DNA of 25,506 nucleotides, from contig JACPDV010000123.1 of assembly GCA_016183835.1 (NCBI GenBank), forward strand, positions 1 through 25,506, in the 5' to 3' direction. Below the pieces are notes generated by a model that ran no database searches, was not told where the DNA came from, and worked only from the letters and a program-made list of their open reading frames with translations. The position numbers and the translations under genes are program-made. Source of the DNA: Armatimonadota bacterium (GTDB taxonomy: Bacteria > Armatimonadota > UBA10988). Position 1 is the first letter of the stretch; each line of letters starts with the position of its first letter. This document shows, one piece after another, positions 15,710-25,212 of this stretch.

Positions 15710-18190
15710 ATGGGCGACACCTTCTACTTCATCCCTCACACCCACTGGGAGGGCGCGGTGTTCAAGACCCGCGAGGAGTACCTGGAGATGGGTCTGCCCA
15801 TCATCCTCCGGGCGTTGAAGCTCCTCCGCGAACACCCCGGCTACCGCTTCACCCTCGACCAGGTCTGCTACGTGAAGCCGTTCCTGGAGCGCTATCCCGA
15901 GGAGCGCGCCGCGTTCGAGCAGTTCGTCGCCGAGGGCCGGCTGGGGCTCGTGGGCGGCATGATCTCGATGCCCGACGACAACATGCCGGGCGGCGAGTCG
16001 TTCGTCCGGCAGATGCTCCTGGGCAAGCGCTGGTACCGCGCTGAGCTGGGCGTCGACATCACCACCGGCTGGCTGCTCGACACCTTCGGTCACCATTCCC
16101 AGGTGCCGCAGCTCCTGGCCCGCGCGGGCTACCGGTCGTTCTGGTTCTTCCGCGGCGTGGCCGACTGGGACGTGCCGGGTGAGTTCTGGTGGGAGGGGCT
16201 CGACGGCACGCGTATTGCCGCCTTCTGGCTGGCCCACGGCTACGCGGTGACCTACGGCTCGCCCGCCGACGAGGAGGGCTTCGCGCGGTTCATGGAGCAA
16301 CGCTTCGAGCTGCTGGCGCCGGTCGCGCGCGGGCCCATCCGGAACGGCCCGGCCGGCGCCGACGTGTGCGACCCCGAGCCGCACGCCGCGCCGCACACGG
16401 CGGCCTTCAACGCCCGGCCCGACAGGCCGTTCGAGCTGCGCCTCGCCGTCCCCGCCGACTACGAGGCCGCCGCCGCAGGGCTCGACCGGACGGTGGTGCG
16501 CGGCGAGCTGAACCCTATCTTCCAGGGCATCTACAGCAGCCGGATCGAGCTGAAGCAGGTCACCCGCGAGATTGAGCGCCTGTTGCTCGAGGCCGAGCAG
16601 CTCGGCACGCTCGGCGCCGGCGGCGACGATGGCGTGCTCGACCGCGCCTGGGAGCCGATGCTCTTCAACCACGCCCACGACCTGATGTCCGGAGTGATGA
16701 CCGACCACGTCTACGCCGACACAGTCGGCAGCTACGAGCACTCCCGCCGGCTGGCGGCGGAGGAGCGCGACGAGCGGCTCCGCGCCTACCTCGGGCGGAT
16801 CGACACCCGGGGCGACGGGATCCCCGTGGTCGTCTGGAACTCGCTCTCGTGGGCGCGCACCGACTTGGTCACGGTGAACGTGGGCCTGGCCGAGCCGGGG
16901 GTGCGCGGGCTGCGGCTGTTCGGCCCCGACGGCGCGGAGCTGCCGCTGCAGGCGGTGCGGGTGGAGCGGCACGCGGACGGGTCGCTGTTGCGGGTGGAGC
17001 TGGCGTTCCTGGCGCGCGGGGTGCCGGCGTGCGGGCATGCGGTCTACCGGCTGGTGCCTGGCGACGAGCCGATGGCGCAGCCGGGCGCCGAGCCGAGCAG
17101 CGGGCGCGTGGTGCTGGAGAACAGCCTGCTTCGTGCCGTGGCCGACTCGGGCAGCGGGGCGCTGCACAGCCTGAAGCTGGCCGACGGCTGGGAGGCGCTC
17201 GCCGGCCCGGCCAACGTCGTAGCGCGCGAGGACGACCACGGCGACCTGTGGGAGCCCTACCACTCGCTCGACGGTGGGAGCCGGATCGCCATGACCACCC
17301 GCCATCCCGCGCCGGCGCGCGATGCGGCGGTGTTCAGCGACGAGCCCGGCGAGGCCGCGGCCACCCTCACTCGCGGGCCGGTGTTCAGCGAGCTGCGCGT
17401 GCAGCGGGCCCTGGGCGACGGGGCGTTCGAGACCATCCTGCGCGTGACCGAGGGGCTGGGGCGGATCGACATTCGCACGCGGCTGGTCAACGCGGCGGAG
17501 TTTGTCCGCTACCGGGTGCTCTTCCCCACCACGATCCAGGACGGCCGGAGCGTGCAGGAGATTCCCTTCGGCGCGGTGGAGCGGCCGGAGGGCATCGAGT
17601 TCCCGGCGCAGACGTGGGCCGACTGGAGCGATGGCGCCCACGGCCTGGCGGTGCTCAACCGCGGGCTGCCGGGGAACAACGTGGCGGACGGGGTGATGCT
17701 CCTCTCGCTCCTGCGCAGCACGCGCATCGTGGCCTACGGCTTCGGCGGCGGCTACGAGCCGGGAATGACCAGCGACACCGGCCTGGCGCTCGGCCGCGAG
17801 TTCACGCTGGACTACGCGCTCTGCCCGCACCAGGGCGACTGGCGCGCGGCGGAGCTGCCCCGGCGCGGCGGCGAGTTCGGCCGGCGGCTGACGGCCCGGA
17901 CCGCGGACCAGCACCCCGGCGACCTGCCCCCGACCCGGGCCGGACTCGAGGTGGACGCGCCGAACGTGGTGGTCTCGGCGGTGAAGCGGGGTGTGAACGG
18001 CGGCGTGGTGGTGCGGCTCTACGAGGCGCTGGGCGAGCCGGCTGCCGTGACGCTCAGGTGGGCCGGCGGGATACGCGAGGCGGCGGAGGTGAACCTGATC
18101 GAGGACGAGATCGGCAGCCTGCCGGTGGAGGGTGGCAGAGTGTGGCTGGAGATGGGAGCGTTCGAGATCCGGACGATCCGCCTGGCGTAG
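15710..18190 (+). CDS. Glycoside hydrolase family 38 alpha-mannosidase-like protein
   Basis: The ATG at 15710 has GGAGG at 15698-15702. The 826-residue product lacks a signal peptide, so it acts in the cytoplasm. The N-terminal (beta/alpha)7 domain shows FIPHTHWEGAVFKTREEY (residues 7-24). The nucleophile motif GWLLDTFGHHSQVPQ follows, with Asp124 at the GH38 nucleophile position. HAHDLMSGV with His323 matches the fourth zinc ligand. Compared with Golgi mannosidase II (His90, Asp92, Asp204, His471), the Asp92 equivalent is Glu14. Residues after about 380 are the helical bundle and beta-sandwiches of the family (VVWNSLSWARTDLV, ENSLLRAV, RTRLVNA). The likely role is trimming alpha-mannosides or related sugars released by the extracellular enzymes of the cluster; the true substrate of this variant branch is not established. 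The gene is divergent from hisC. Confidence 0.9.
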   Translation: MGDTFYFIPHTHWEGAVFKTREEYLEMGLPIILRALKLLREHPGYRFTLDQVCYVKPFLERYPEERAAFEQFVAEGRLGLVGGMISMPDDNMPGGESFVRQMLLGKRWYRAELGVDITTGWLLDTFGHHSQVPQLLARAGYRSFWFFRGVADWDVPGEFWWEGLDGTRIAAFWLAHGYAVTYGSPADEEGFARFMEQRFELLAPVARGPIRNGPAGADVCDPEPHAAPHTAAFNARPDRPFELRLAVPADYEAAAAGLDRTVVRGELNPIFQGIYSSRIELKQVTREIERLLLEAEQLGTLGAGGDDGVLDRAWEPMLFNHAHDLMSGVMTDHVYADTVGSYEHSRRLAAEERDERLRAYLGRIDTRGDGIPVVVWNSLSWARTDLVTVNVGLAEPGVRGLRLFGPDGAELPLQAVRVERHADGSLLRVELAFLARGVPACGHAVYRLVPGDEPMAQPGAEPSSGRVVLENSLLRAVADSGSGALHSLKLADGWEALAGPANVVAREDDHGDLWEPYHSLDGGSRIAMTTRHPAPARDAAVFSDEPGEAAATLTRGPVFSELRVQRALGDGAFETILRVTEGLGRIDIRTRLVNAAEFVRYRVLFPTTIQDGRSVQEIPFGAVERPEGIEFPAQTWADWSDGAHGLAVLNRGLPGNNVADGVMLLSLLRSTRIVAYGFGGGYEPGMTSDTGLALGREFTLDYALCPHQGDWRAAELPRRGGEFGRRLTARTADQHPGDLPPTRAGLEVDAPNVVVSAVKRGVNGGVVVRLYEALGEPAAVTLRWAGGIREAAEVNLIEDEIGSLPVEGGRVWLEMGAFEIRTIRLA

Positions 18191-18236
18191 GGCGTGCTCT
18201 TGCACGCCGCGATCGGTGAGTGGGCGGGATGGCGGG

Positions 18237-18348
18237 CAATAGGTTGCGTCCATCTGCCGTGTGGAGTGGGCGCCCTCGCCCGCTGCTTTTCCACCAGGCA
18301 GCTCCCAGAGCGGATCGCGGGCGAGGGCGCCCGCGCCACAATAGGTTG
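18237..18348. repeat. Hairpin element flanked by 10-bp direct repeat
   Basis: A perfect 16-bp inverted repeat, GGGCGCCCTCGCCCGC at 18268-18283 and its reverse complement at 18317-18332, encloses a 33-bp loop. CAATAGGTTG occurs as a direct repeat just outside, at 18237-18246 and 18339-18348. The layout looks like a miniature element with a target-site duplication in the intergenic space between the convergent GH38 and methyltransferase genes. No T-run follows, so it is not a typical intrinsic terminator, although a hairpin here could still end both transcripts. Confidence 0.6.
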
Positions 18349-18382
18349 GCGGGAGGCATTCGAACACAGCCAACAGCCCGCC

Positions 18383-19174
18383 CTACGCGCCTTCGTCGCT
18401 CCCCAACAGGTACCGGAAGAACTCCCCCGGCCGTCGCACCACGAACCCCGGCGTGGCGTCGCGGTACGCCACGTAGGACGGCTGCCGTGCAACCAGATCC
18501 AGCTCCTCGGTCCTCGCCATCAGCCACAGCCCGCCGCAGAGCATCATCGCGCAGACCAGCGCCGGCAGGTTGTTGCGGAGGAGCGCCAGGCCCAGCGCGA
18601 ACCGCGCGATGCAGGAGTAGATCGGGTGCCGCAGGTACTCGTACAGCCCGCACTGAATGACCTCGCCGCGTTCGGGAAAGACCGTGAACACGAATCCCCG
18701 GAGCTCCACATTCCAGAAGATCTCGGGCGCGCGGCGCTCCATCAGCAGGGCCGTGGCGAGCAGGTAGGCTCCTGCCAGAAGCGCAACAAACGACGGGAGC
18801 AGACGCGGGCCGCTGACGAGCGCCGGGAAGACGATCACCGGCCCGGCGCCCGCCAGGAAGGGCACCAGGTAGTCCAGGAACAGATGCGCGTAGGCCTGCT
18901 CCCCGTGGATCGCACGGTACCGCTCGCGCTGCTCGAAGAACCCCCACAGCATGTACCGCCCGCACCAGAGCAGGTACAGCCCTTCCACCGCCGTGGCCCG
19001 CCAGGGGTCGCCCCTGACCCAGCACAACGCGGGCACCAGCGTGGCGACTCCGGCCGCCACCACCACGATAAGGCGCCACTGCACGGCACGGGAGCGCAGC
19101 TCCGGGGCCCACTCGCAGAGCCGCTCGAAGCTCTCGCGCAGCACCTTCCGCCGGGCTGGCAGGCGCGCTTTCAC
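18383..19174 (-). CDS. Isoprenylcysteine/phospholipid methyltransferase-family membrane protein
   Basis: The start is the GTG at 19174, overlapping the ftsK stop as GTGA, so the two are translationally coupled. The 263-residue product has about five to six hydrophobic segments (VQWRLIVVVAAGVATLVPAL, DYLVPFLAGAGPVIVFPALV, LLPSFVALLAGAYLLATALL, ARFALGLALL, LPALVCAMMLCGGLWLM). The C-terminal part has the ICMT/PEMT signature: GLYEYLRHPIYSC, then TEELDL and YVAYRDATPGFV, which form the S-adenosylmethionine pocket in this superfamily. Bacterial members methylate lipids or unknown membrane substrates. The real substrate cannot be told from sequence. The N-terminal 30 residues are charged and cytoplasmic. 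The gene converges on GH38 with a hairpin element in between. Confidence 0.8.
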   Translation of the reverse strand: MKARLPARRKVLRESFERLCEWAPELRSRAVQWRLIVVVAAGVATLVPALCWVRGDPWRATAVEGLYLLWCGRYMLWGFFEQRERYRAIHGEQAYAHLFLDYLVPFLAGAGPVIVFPALVSGPRLLPSFVALLAGAYLLATALLMERRAPEIFWNVELRGFVFTVFPERGEVIQCGLYEYLRHPIYSCIARFALGLALLRNNLPALVCAMMLCGGLWLMARTEELDLVARQPSYVAYRDATPGFVVRRPGEFFRYLLGSDEGA

Positions 19175-21504
19175 AGCTCCTCGCCGTCCTCCAGGCCCAT
19201 CATCGGCGGCAGGTCGAGGTCGTCGTCGCCGGCGTCCGGCGCCGTGGCCTCGCGCGGCCCGCCGGCTGTCACCTGCCGCGGCCTGCTCCCGTTGGGGGGA
19301 CCCACGATGCCCATCTTGAACATCTGGTCCATGATCCGCCCGGCCCGGTTGTACCCGATCTCGAAGTTGCGCTGCAAGCGCGACGTGGACGCCTCGCCCT
19401 CCGCCCGCACGAACCGCACGCAGTCCCAGAACAGCTCGTCGAGGTCGGCGTCCGTCACCTCGGGCAGGGCCTCTTCGCCCACCGCGTCGGCCGCCACGGG
19501 CTGGATGATGCTGTCGCCGTACTGCACGCGCAGCGTCGAGGGCATCGCCTTCAGGTAGTCCACCAGGGCGTGCACCTGAAACTCGTCCACATAGGCGCCC
19601 TGCAACCGCTGCGTGTCGCCCGACTCGATCGGCGCGTAGAGCATGTCGCCGCGGCCGATCAGCCGCTCGGCGCCGATCTCGTCGAGGATCACCCGGCTGT
19701 CCACCTGCTGCCGCACGGCGAAGGCGATGCGCGTGCCGATGTTGGCCTTGATCGAGCCCGTGACGATGTTCACCGACGGCCGCTGCGTGGCGATCACCAG
19801 GTGGATCCCGGTCGCCCGGGCGAGCTGCGCCACGCGGCAGACGCAGCCCTCCACCTCGGCGCGGTTGAGCATCATCAGCTCCGCCAGCTCGTCGATGATG
19901 ATCACGATGTAGGGCATCCGCTCGCCCTCATCCACCATCTGGTTGTAGTTGGTGATGTTGCGGACACCCAGGGCGTGGAGCCGATCGTAGCGGGCCATCA
20001 TCTCGCGCACGGCGCCGCGCAACAGGTCGGCGGCGTCCTCGGGATCGGTCACCACGGGCCGGTCGAGGTGGGGGATGCCGTCGTAGAGCGTCAGCTCCAC
20101 GCGCTTCGGGTCGATCATCAGGAATCGCAGCTCGCGCGGCGAGAGGCGGTAGAGCAGCGAGATGATCAGCGTGTTGAGGCAGACGCTCTTGCCCGAGTTG
20201 GTGATCCCGGCGATCAGCACGTGGGGCATGCGGGTCAGCTCGGCGAGGCGGATCTGGCCGGCGATGTCCTTGCCTACCACGAACGACAGCGGGCCGGGCG
20301 CGGTGCGGAACTCCTTGCTCGAGAGGATGCTGTGGAGGTGGACGATCTCGCGCACCTGGTTGGGCACCTCGATGCCGATCACGCCCTTCCCGGGCACCGG
20401 CGCCTGGATCCGAATGCCGGTGGAGGCGAGGGCCAGGGCAATGTCGTCGGCCAGGTTGGCGACTTTGCTGACGCGGATGCCGGGCGCCAGCTCGAGCTCG
20501 TAGCGCGTCACCGTCGGCCCGATCTCGGTGTTGACCACATGGGCCTGGATCTGGAAGCTGGCGAAGGTGGATTCGAGCCGCTCGGAGTTGGCGCGGATCT
20601 CGGGGCTGCGGTCGGGCAGCGGCGCGCTGGCCGGCGGCTCCACCAGCCTGAGCGGCGGCGGCCGGTACGACGTCGGCTCGCCCTCGGCATACCACTCGTC
20701 CTCGTACGGGTTGTGGTCCACCGGCATGCCGGGGAGGGTCATCTGATTTGGCTTGGTGCCGTTGGCCTTGTTGCGCGACCTGGGCGGGGGAGCCGCGGCG
20801 GGCGGCGCGGGCTCGATCGAGGCGCTGATCACCGCGACCGGCTGGACGATGGGCACCGGCGGGTGGAAGTCCACCGGTGCGCCGAGGGCCGGCTGAGGCG
20901 CGGCGGCGACGGCATGCCGGGCGGCGCGGCGGGCCGCCACGAGCGCCTGCGCGTCGCGGACGCGGGCGCGCATCCAGCGTCCGAACGCCTGCCACAGCTC
21001 CTGCACGCTGCATTCGAGCGCGGTGATCAGCCCGGCCACCGCCACCATGCCGAGCACGGCGGGGCAGCCGATGCGGCCGAGGAGCAGCCTCAGGACGCGG
21101 ACCAGCACGGCGCCCACGATGCCGCCGTACTCGTCGGGCGGGTGGAGGAACCCGTCGCCGCGGAGCGTGTACTTCAGCTCCTCGCCCACGGGCACCTGGA
21201 GGTGGAAGAAGCCGGCGGCGGCGATGCAGATCAGCACGAGCCCGACGCCCACGGACGGAGCGGGCGGCCGCGGCCCGCCGATCAGGCACCGCGCGGCGGC
21301 GTAGAGGAAGAGGAACGGCACGGCCACGCTGAGACGGCCGAGGAAGAACTCGAGCCCGCGCACCATCGGCCCCAGGAAGGCGCCGTCGGGCCGCAGCAGG
21401 CCGGCGAGGAGCAGCACGCCGACGGTGGCGAGGAAGAGGCCGAACAAGTCGGCCCGCCGCTGCGGCGGCGGGGTGGCGGGCTCGGGGGGTTTGGTGCGTG
21501 GCAT
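19171..21504 (-). CDS. ftsK: DNA translocase FtsK/SpoIIIE
   Basis: The product is 777 residues from the ATG at 21504 (AGGA about 10 nt upstream). The N-terminus has about four membrane segments (residues 22-170), then a Pro/Ala-rich linker (about 195-300). The motor follows: alpha/beta domains from about 310, the P-loop AGITNSGKS with Lys439 and Ser440, IDPKRVEL, Walker B YIVIIIDELAEL with Asp538 and Glu539, and ATQRPSVN. A C-terminal winged-helix gamma domain (about 690-750: ASTSRLQRNFEIGYNRAGRIMD, written here in parts: ASTSRLQRNF and GYNRAGRIMD) reads KOPS-type orienting sequences in the family. It pumps chromosome termini through the division septum and activates XerCD recombination. The P-loop has Asn436 where Gly is usual (GxTGSGKS). 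It is translationally coupled to the methyltransferase gene downstream. Confidence 0.95.
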   Translation of the reverse strand: MPRTKPPEPATPPPQRRADLFGLFLATVGVLLLAGLLRPDGAFLGPMVRGLEFFLGRLSVAVPFLFLYAAARCLIGGPRPPAPSVGVGLVLICIAAAGFFHLQVPVGEELKYTLRGDGFLHPPDEYGGIVGAVLVRVLRLLLGRIGCPAVLGMVAVAGLITALECSVQELWQAFGRWMRARVRDAQALVAARRAARHAVAAAPQPALGAPVDFHPPVPIVQPVAVISASIEPAPPAAAPPPRSRNKANGTKPNQMTLPGMPVDHNPYEDEWYAEGEPTSYRPPPLRLVEPPASAPLPDRSPEIRANSERLESTFASFQIQAHVVNTEIGPTVTRYELELAPGIRVSKVANLADDIALALASTGIRIQAPVPGKGVIGIEVPNQVREIVHLHSILSSKEFRTAPGPLSFVVGKDIAGQIRLAELTRMPHVLIAGITNSGKSVCLNTLIISLLYRLSPRELRFLMIDPKRVELTLYDGIPHLDRPVVTDPEDAADLLRGAVREMMARYDRLHALGVRNITNYNQMVDEGERMPYIVIIIDELAELMMLNRAEVEGCVCRVAQLARATGIHLVIATQRPSVNIVTGSIKANIGTRIAFAVRQQVDSRVILDEIGAERLIGRGDMLYAPIESGDTQRLQGAYVDEFQVHALVDYLKAMPSTLRVQYGDSIIQPVAADAVGEEALPEVTDADLDELFWDCVRFVRAEGEASTSRLQRNFEIGYNRAGRIMDQMFKMGIVGPPNGSRPRQVTAGGPREATAPDAGDDDLDLPPMMGLEDGEEL

Positions 21505-21664
21505 CCGCTGGTCCTGGCACCTGTGCCTGACGGCTGCGCGCCGGAGCAGGTTTCACCAGTCGCTGCGGCGGGCAGGGGGGTGCCGTGGTTTTGACAGTTG
21601 GCGGGCGGTTGGGTTGCCGAACAGGCTGCAGCCCACTCGCTCACGCGAGCGCGCCGCCAGCAGC

Positions 21665-22123
21665 TCAGCGCTCTTCCGAGGCATCCTCGGGCAGCTCGAT
21701 CTCGTCCACGTCACTGGTCTCGCTGAGTGACTGGGCCAGCAGATTGCGGATGGCCTCCGTAGTCGCCGGCGCGCGAAGCCGGTTCTTCACCTCCACGCGC
21801 AGGGCAGCCTCGTCCTCGACGGGCACGCCTACGGACCCGCGCCTGAGGTCGGTGCGCACGTCAGCAGGATACAGCTTGGTCGCGGGATGGACGACAAAGA
21901 ACAGGTTGTGCGAGTAGGCCAGCAGCGGTGCATCCAGCCGGAACGCAAGGCAGAACTCGTCGGACGAGGACCAGTGCACCCGCGAAACGCTCGCCGTGAC
22001 GAAGTTCCTTGTGTGAGGGCCCAGGGTGGCAGCGTACTCGCGCAGCACCGTCAAGGGCGTGACAACCAGGTCGAGGTCCATACGGACGTCGCCCCATAGG
22101 CTCGCCGTATCCAACTCAGCCAT
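21665..22123 (-). CDS. Protein of unknown function, 152 residues
   Basis: I do not recognise the family. The ATG at 22123 is preceded by GGAGAAGG at good spacing, so it is a real gene. The sequence is soluble, mixed alpha/beta: an N-terminal LDTASLWGDVRMDLDLVV segment, a central aromatic region (VHWSSSDEFCLAFRL, AYSHNLFFVVHP), and an acidic C-terminus (LSETSDVDEIELPEDASEE). No signal peptide or metal motif is visible. It begins 12 bp after the stop of the EEP-fold gene on the same strand, so the two are most likely co-transcribed. The acidic tail might be disordered or a partner-binding segment, which is inference. Confidence 0.65.
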   Translation of the reverse strand: MAELDTASLWGDVRMDLDLVVTPLTVLREYAATLGPHTRNFVTASVSRVHWSSSDEFCLAFRLDAPLLAYSHNLFFVVHPATKLYPADVRTDLRRGSVGVPVEDEAALRVEVKNRLRAPATTEAIRNLLAQSLSETSDVDEIELPEDASEER

Positions 22124-22135
22124 TGCCTTCTCCGG

Positions 22136-22987
22136 TCAGGGCAGAGAGAGCGAAAACAGCAGTGGCAAGTGATCCGAGGCCGTCGCCGCGCTGCCCCGGC
22201 CGATGCCCAGTTGCGGATGGTCGCGTTGGTCCAGTATACGTACATCCCGGTCGTCGAACAAGCCGAGGAGGGACGGGCGCACCAGAACCTGGTCAAAGAC
22301 GTGCCAGAAGTGCATCTCGTCGCGGTCGTAGAAGTAGGTGCCGGGCGGGCCTGGAGCCAGTTCGCCCATATGGGCCCACATGGGACTATAGAAGGCAGGG
22401 CGACGGTCCGCCTTCCCTGGTTCGGCCCTCGCAGTGGCAAGAGCTCTGGTCATAGTCGCGTGCAGGCCGGACCGGTCAACCACAGAATCTGTAAACGGGT
22501 CGTCATTCAGATCACCCACTAGGACAGTGCGACGGTGTCCGACGATTCGCTCTGCCTGCGCGATGTGCATCGAGAGCCCTGCATGGTGTGTCTGGCGGCG
22601 GTGTGGCGAGGGCTCCTCCTTGCGGCTCTGAAGGTGCGTAGCAACCAGAAGTAGGCCCGGCTCGGGATCTAACGGGCGCCTCAAGCTGTACACGGCCGTA
22701 CGGCTCGGCTCGAGCCCCGGGCGAGCCAGGCCCTCGATCTCTCTGATGTACCGCGGCGGGAAGCGAGCAGCAACGGTGATCCACCTGCTCTGAGACGCCA
22801 GCAAATGGTACGAGGGCTTGCCGCCATCGGCAGCCAGCGCCCGAACCAGGGCGTCCGAGTCCTTGCATTCGGCGAACACAAGCACATCGACATCATTGAT
22901 GGATGCCAGGTCCGCCACCACGTCGTACAGCGGCTTCTTGTTGATGTTCCAGAACAGGAAAGTAAGCAACGCACGATCCCGGTCCAC
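22136..22987 (-). CDS. Endonuclease/exonuclease/phosphatase (EEP) fold protein
   Basis: The EEP superfamily motifs appear in order. Numbering from the GTG at 22987, they are FLFWNIN with Asn14, FAECK with the metal-binding Glu40, ATHLQSR at about 116-122, VGDLNDDPF with Asp159 and Asn161, FDQVLV, and the C-terminal ASDHLPL with Asp272 and His273. These are the metal- and phosphate-binding residues of the DNase I/ExoIII/inositol-phosphatase fold, so a Mg-dependent phosphodiesterase or phosphatase is likely; substrate unknown. The start is uncertain. An ATG at 23071 would add residues that translate a CACCAGG-rich repeat, a TTG at 22969 would begin right at the fold, and GGAGGAAG lies about 23 nt before the GTG, too far to decide. 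It is followed by a small unknown gene in the same operon. Confidence 0.8.
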   Translation of the reverse strand: MDRDRALLTFLFWNINKKPLYDVVADLASINDVDVLVFAECKDSDALVRALAADGGKPSYHLLASQSRWITVAARFPPRYIREIEGLARPGLEPSRTAVYSLRRPLDPEPGLLLVATHLQSRKEEPSPHRRQTHHAGLSMHIAQAERIVGHRRTVLVGDLNDDPFTDSVVDRSGLHATMTRALATARAEPGKADRRPAFYSPMWAHMGELAPGPPGTYFYDRDEMHFWHVFDQVLVRPSLLGLFDDRDVRILDQRDHPQLGIGRGSAATASDHLPLLFSLSLP

Positions 22988-23035
22988 GAGTTGGCCGAGC
23001 CGTCCGAGCTTCCTCCCGCCGTTCCCCCTTCGCTC

Positions 23036-23076
23036 CGCACCAGGCACCAGACACCAACCACCAGGCACCATGCACC
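23036..23076. repeat. Short CACCAGGCACCA-type degenerate tandem repeat
   Basis: About 40 bp made of variants of GCACCAGGCACCA (CACCAGG, CACCAGA, CACCAAC, CACCAGG, CACCATG) stand upstream of the EEP gene and of groES, in the shared divergent intergenic space. The low complexity argues that the longer N-terminus of the EEP gene that would translate it is not real. Confidence 0.6.
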
Positions 23077-23105
23077 CGCCACTTGTACACCGATCGCCCC
23101 CCGAG

Positions 23106-23124
23106 TTGACACGTCCGTGACACG
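23106..23124 (+). promoter_or_regulatory. Possible groES promoter: TTGACA box with TGACACG direct repeat
   Basis: A perfect TTGACA is at 23106-23111, 67 bp before the groES start. TGACACG occurs at 23107-23113 and again at 23118-23124, an 11-bp period. No good -10 box follows at 17 bp. No CIRCE inverted repeat (TTAGCACTC/GAGTGCTAA) is present, so HrcA control is not supported. This may be a -35 region or an activator site. Confidence 0.35.
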
Positions 23125-23178
23125 CCTCGGCGAAGCTCCCGATGCAGTTTGGACCCCTTGTCCGAAGGAGGAAGAGCG

Positions 23179-23466
23179 ATGGGCCTGCAACCGCTGGGCG
23201 GCCGTGTGGTCGTGACGCCGAACGAAGAGAAAGAGCGCGTGGAAGGCGGCATCGTGCTGCCCGAGTCGGTGAGCGAGAAGCCCACCCAGGGCACCGTGAT
23301 CGCCGTCGGCCCGGGCGAGATGCTCGACACCGGCAAGCGCGCCGAGATGCCGGTCAAGGTCGGCGACGTGGTGATCTACGGCAAGTACTCCGGGATGGAG
23401 ATCACCATCGACGGCACCGACTACAAGATCCTCACTGTCAACGACATCCTCGCCGTGCGCGAGTAA
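23179..23466 (+). CDS. groES: Co-chaperonin GroES
   Basis: The ATG at 23179 with AAGGAGGAAG at 23165-23174 gives 95 residues, exactly the usual length; an upstream start at 23149 is not needed. It shows the GroES pattern: LQPLGGRVVVTP at the N-terminus, the mobile loop EERVEGGIVLPE-type segment (EKERVEGGIVLPESV), KPTQGTVIAVGPG, VGDVVIYGKYSGMEI and a C-terminal ILTVNDILAV. The heptameric cap closes the GroEL cavity and sets its ATP cycle, in the cytoplasm. groEL starts 11 bp downstream, so the two form the standard groESL operon. Confidence 0.97.
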   Translation: MGLQPLGGRVVVTPNEEKERVEGGIVLPESVSEKPTQGTVIAVGPGEMLDTGKRAEMPVKVGDVVIYGKYSGMEITIDGTDYKILTVNDILAVRE

Positions 23467-23477
23467 CGGAGGCGGCC

Positions 23478-25127
<1,650 letters not shown>

Positions 25128-25146
25128 CGCTCACGGCGTCAGCCCG

Positions 25147-25194
25147 CGGCGCGCACCCCTGTCTCGGAGACGAGACGGGGGTGTGCGCCGTTTT
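25147..25194 (+). terminator. Rho-independent terminator of groESL
   Basis: A 20-bp stem (25147-25166 pairing with 25171-25190, two GU pairs) with a GAGA tetraloop is followed by TTTT at 25191-25194. It starts 20 bp after the groEL stop. It is the strongest intrinsic terminator in the window. Confidence 0.88.
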
Positions 25195-25212
25195 GCACGG
25201 ATGGCCGGCGGG

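Noticed and set aside
18284..18316. Intrinsic bidirectional terminator at the GH38/methyltransferase junction
   Set aside because: The loop is 33 bp and no U-tract flanks either side of the stem; a miniature element fits better, although some termination effect cannot be excluded.
14978..18373. Very long open frame antisense to GH38 (over 1100 codons) and other long antisense frames such as 9478-11373, 4738-6417 and 19570-21594
   Set aside because: They lie opposite genes with clear conserved motifs, have Arg/Ala/Pro/Gly/His-rich composition typical of GC-rich shadow frames, and show no domain pattern or proper start site.
21505..21664. Possible promoter or terminator between ftsK and the unknown 152-residue gene
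   Set aside because: Only a weak 5-bp stem (CGCTC/GAGCG near 21640-21653) without T-run and no convincing -10/-35 pair on the minus strand were found.
22988..23071. Longer N-terminus of the EEP gene from the ATG at 23071
   Set aside because: The added residues translate the CACCAGG-type repeat and do not resemble a signal peptide or fold element; conserved sequence begins at FLFWNIN.
23036..23076. Possible CRISPR or iteron array
   Set aside because: The repeats are short, degenerate and without spacers; no cas or replication gene is near.
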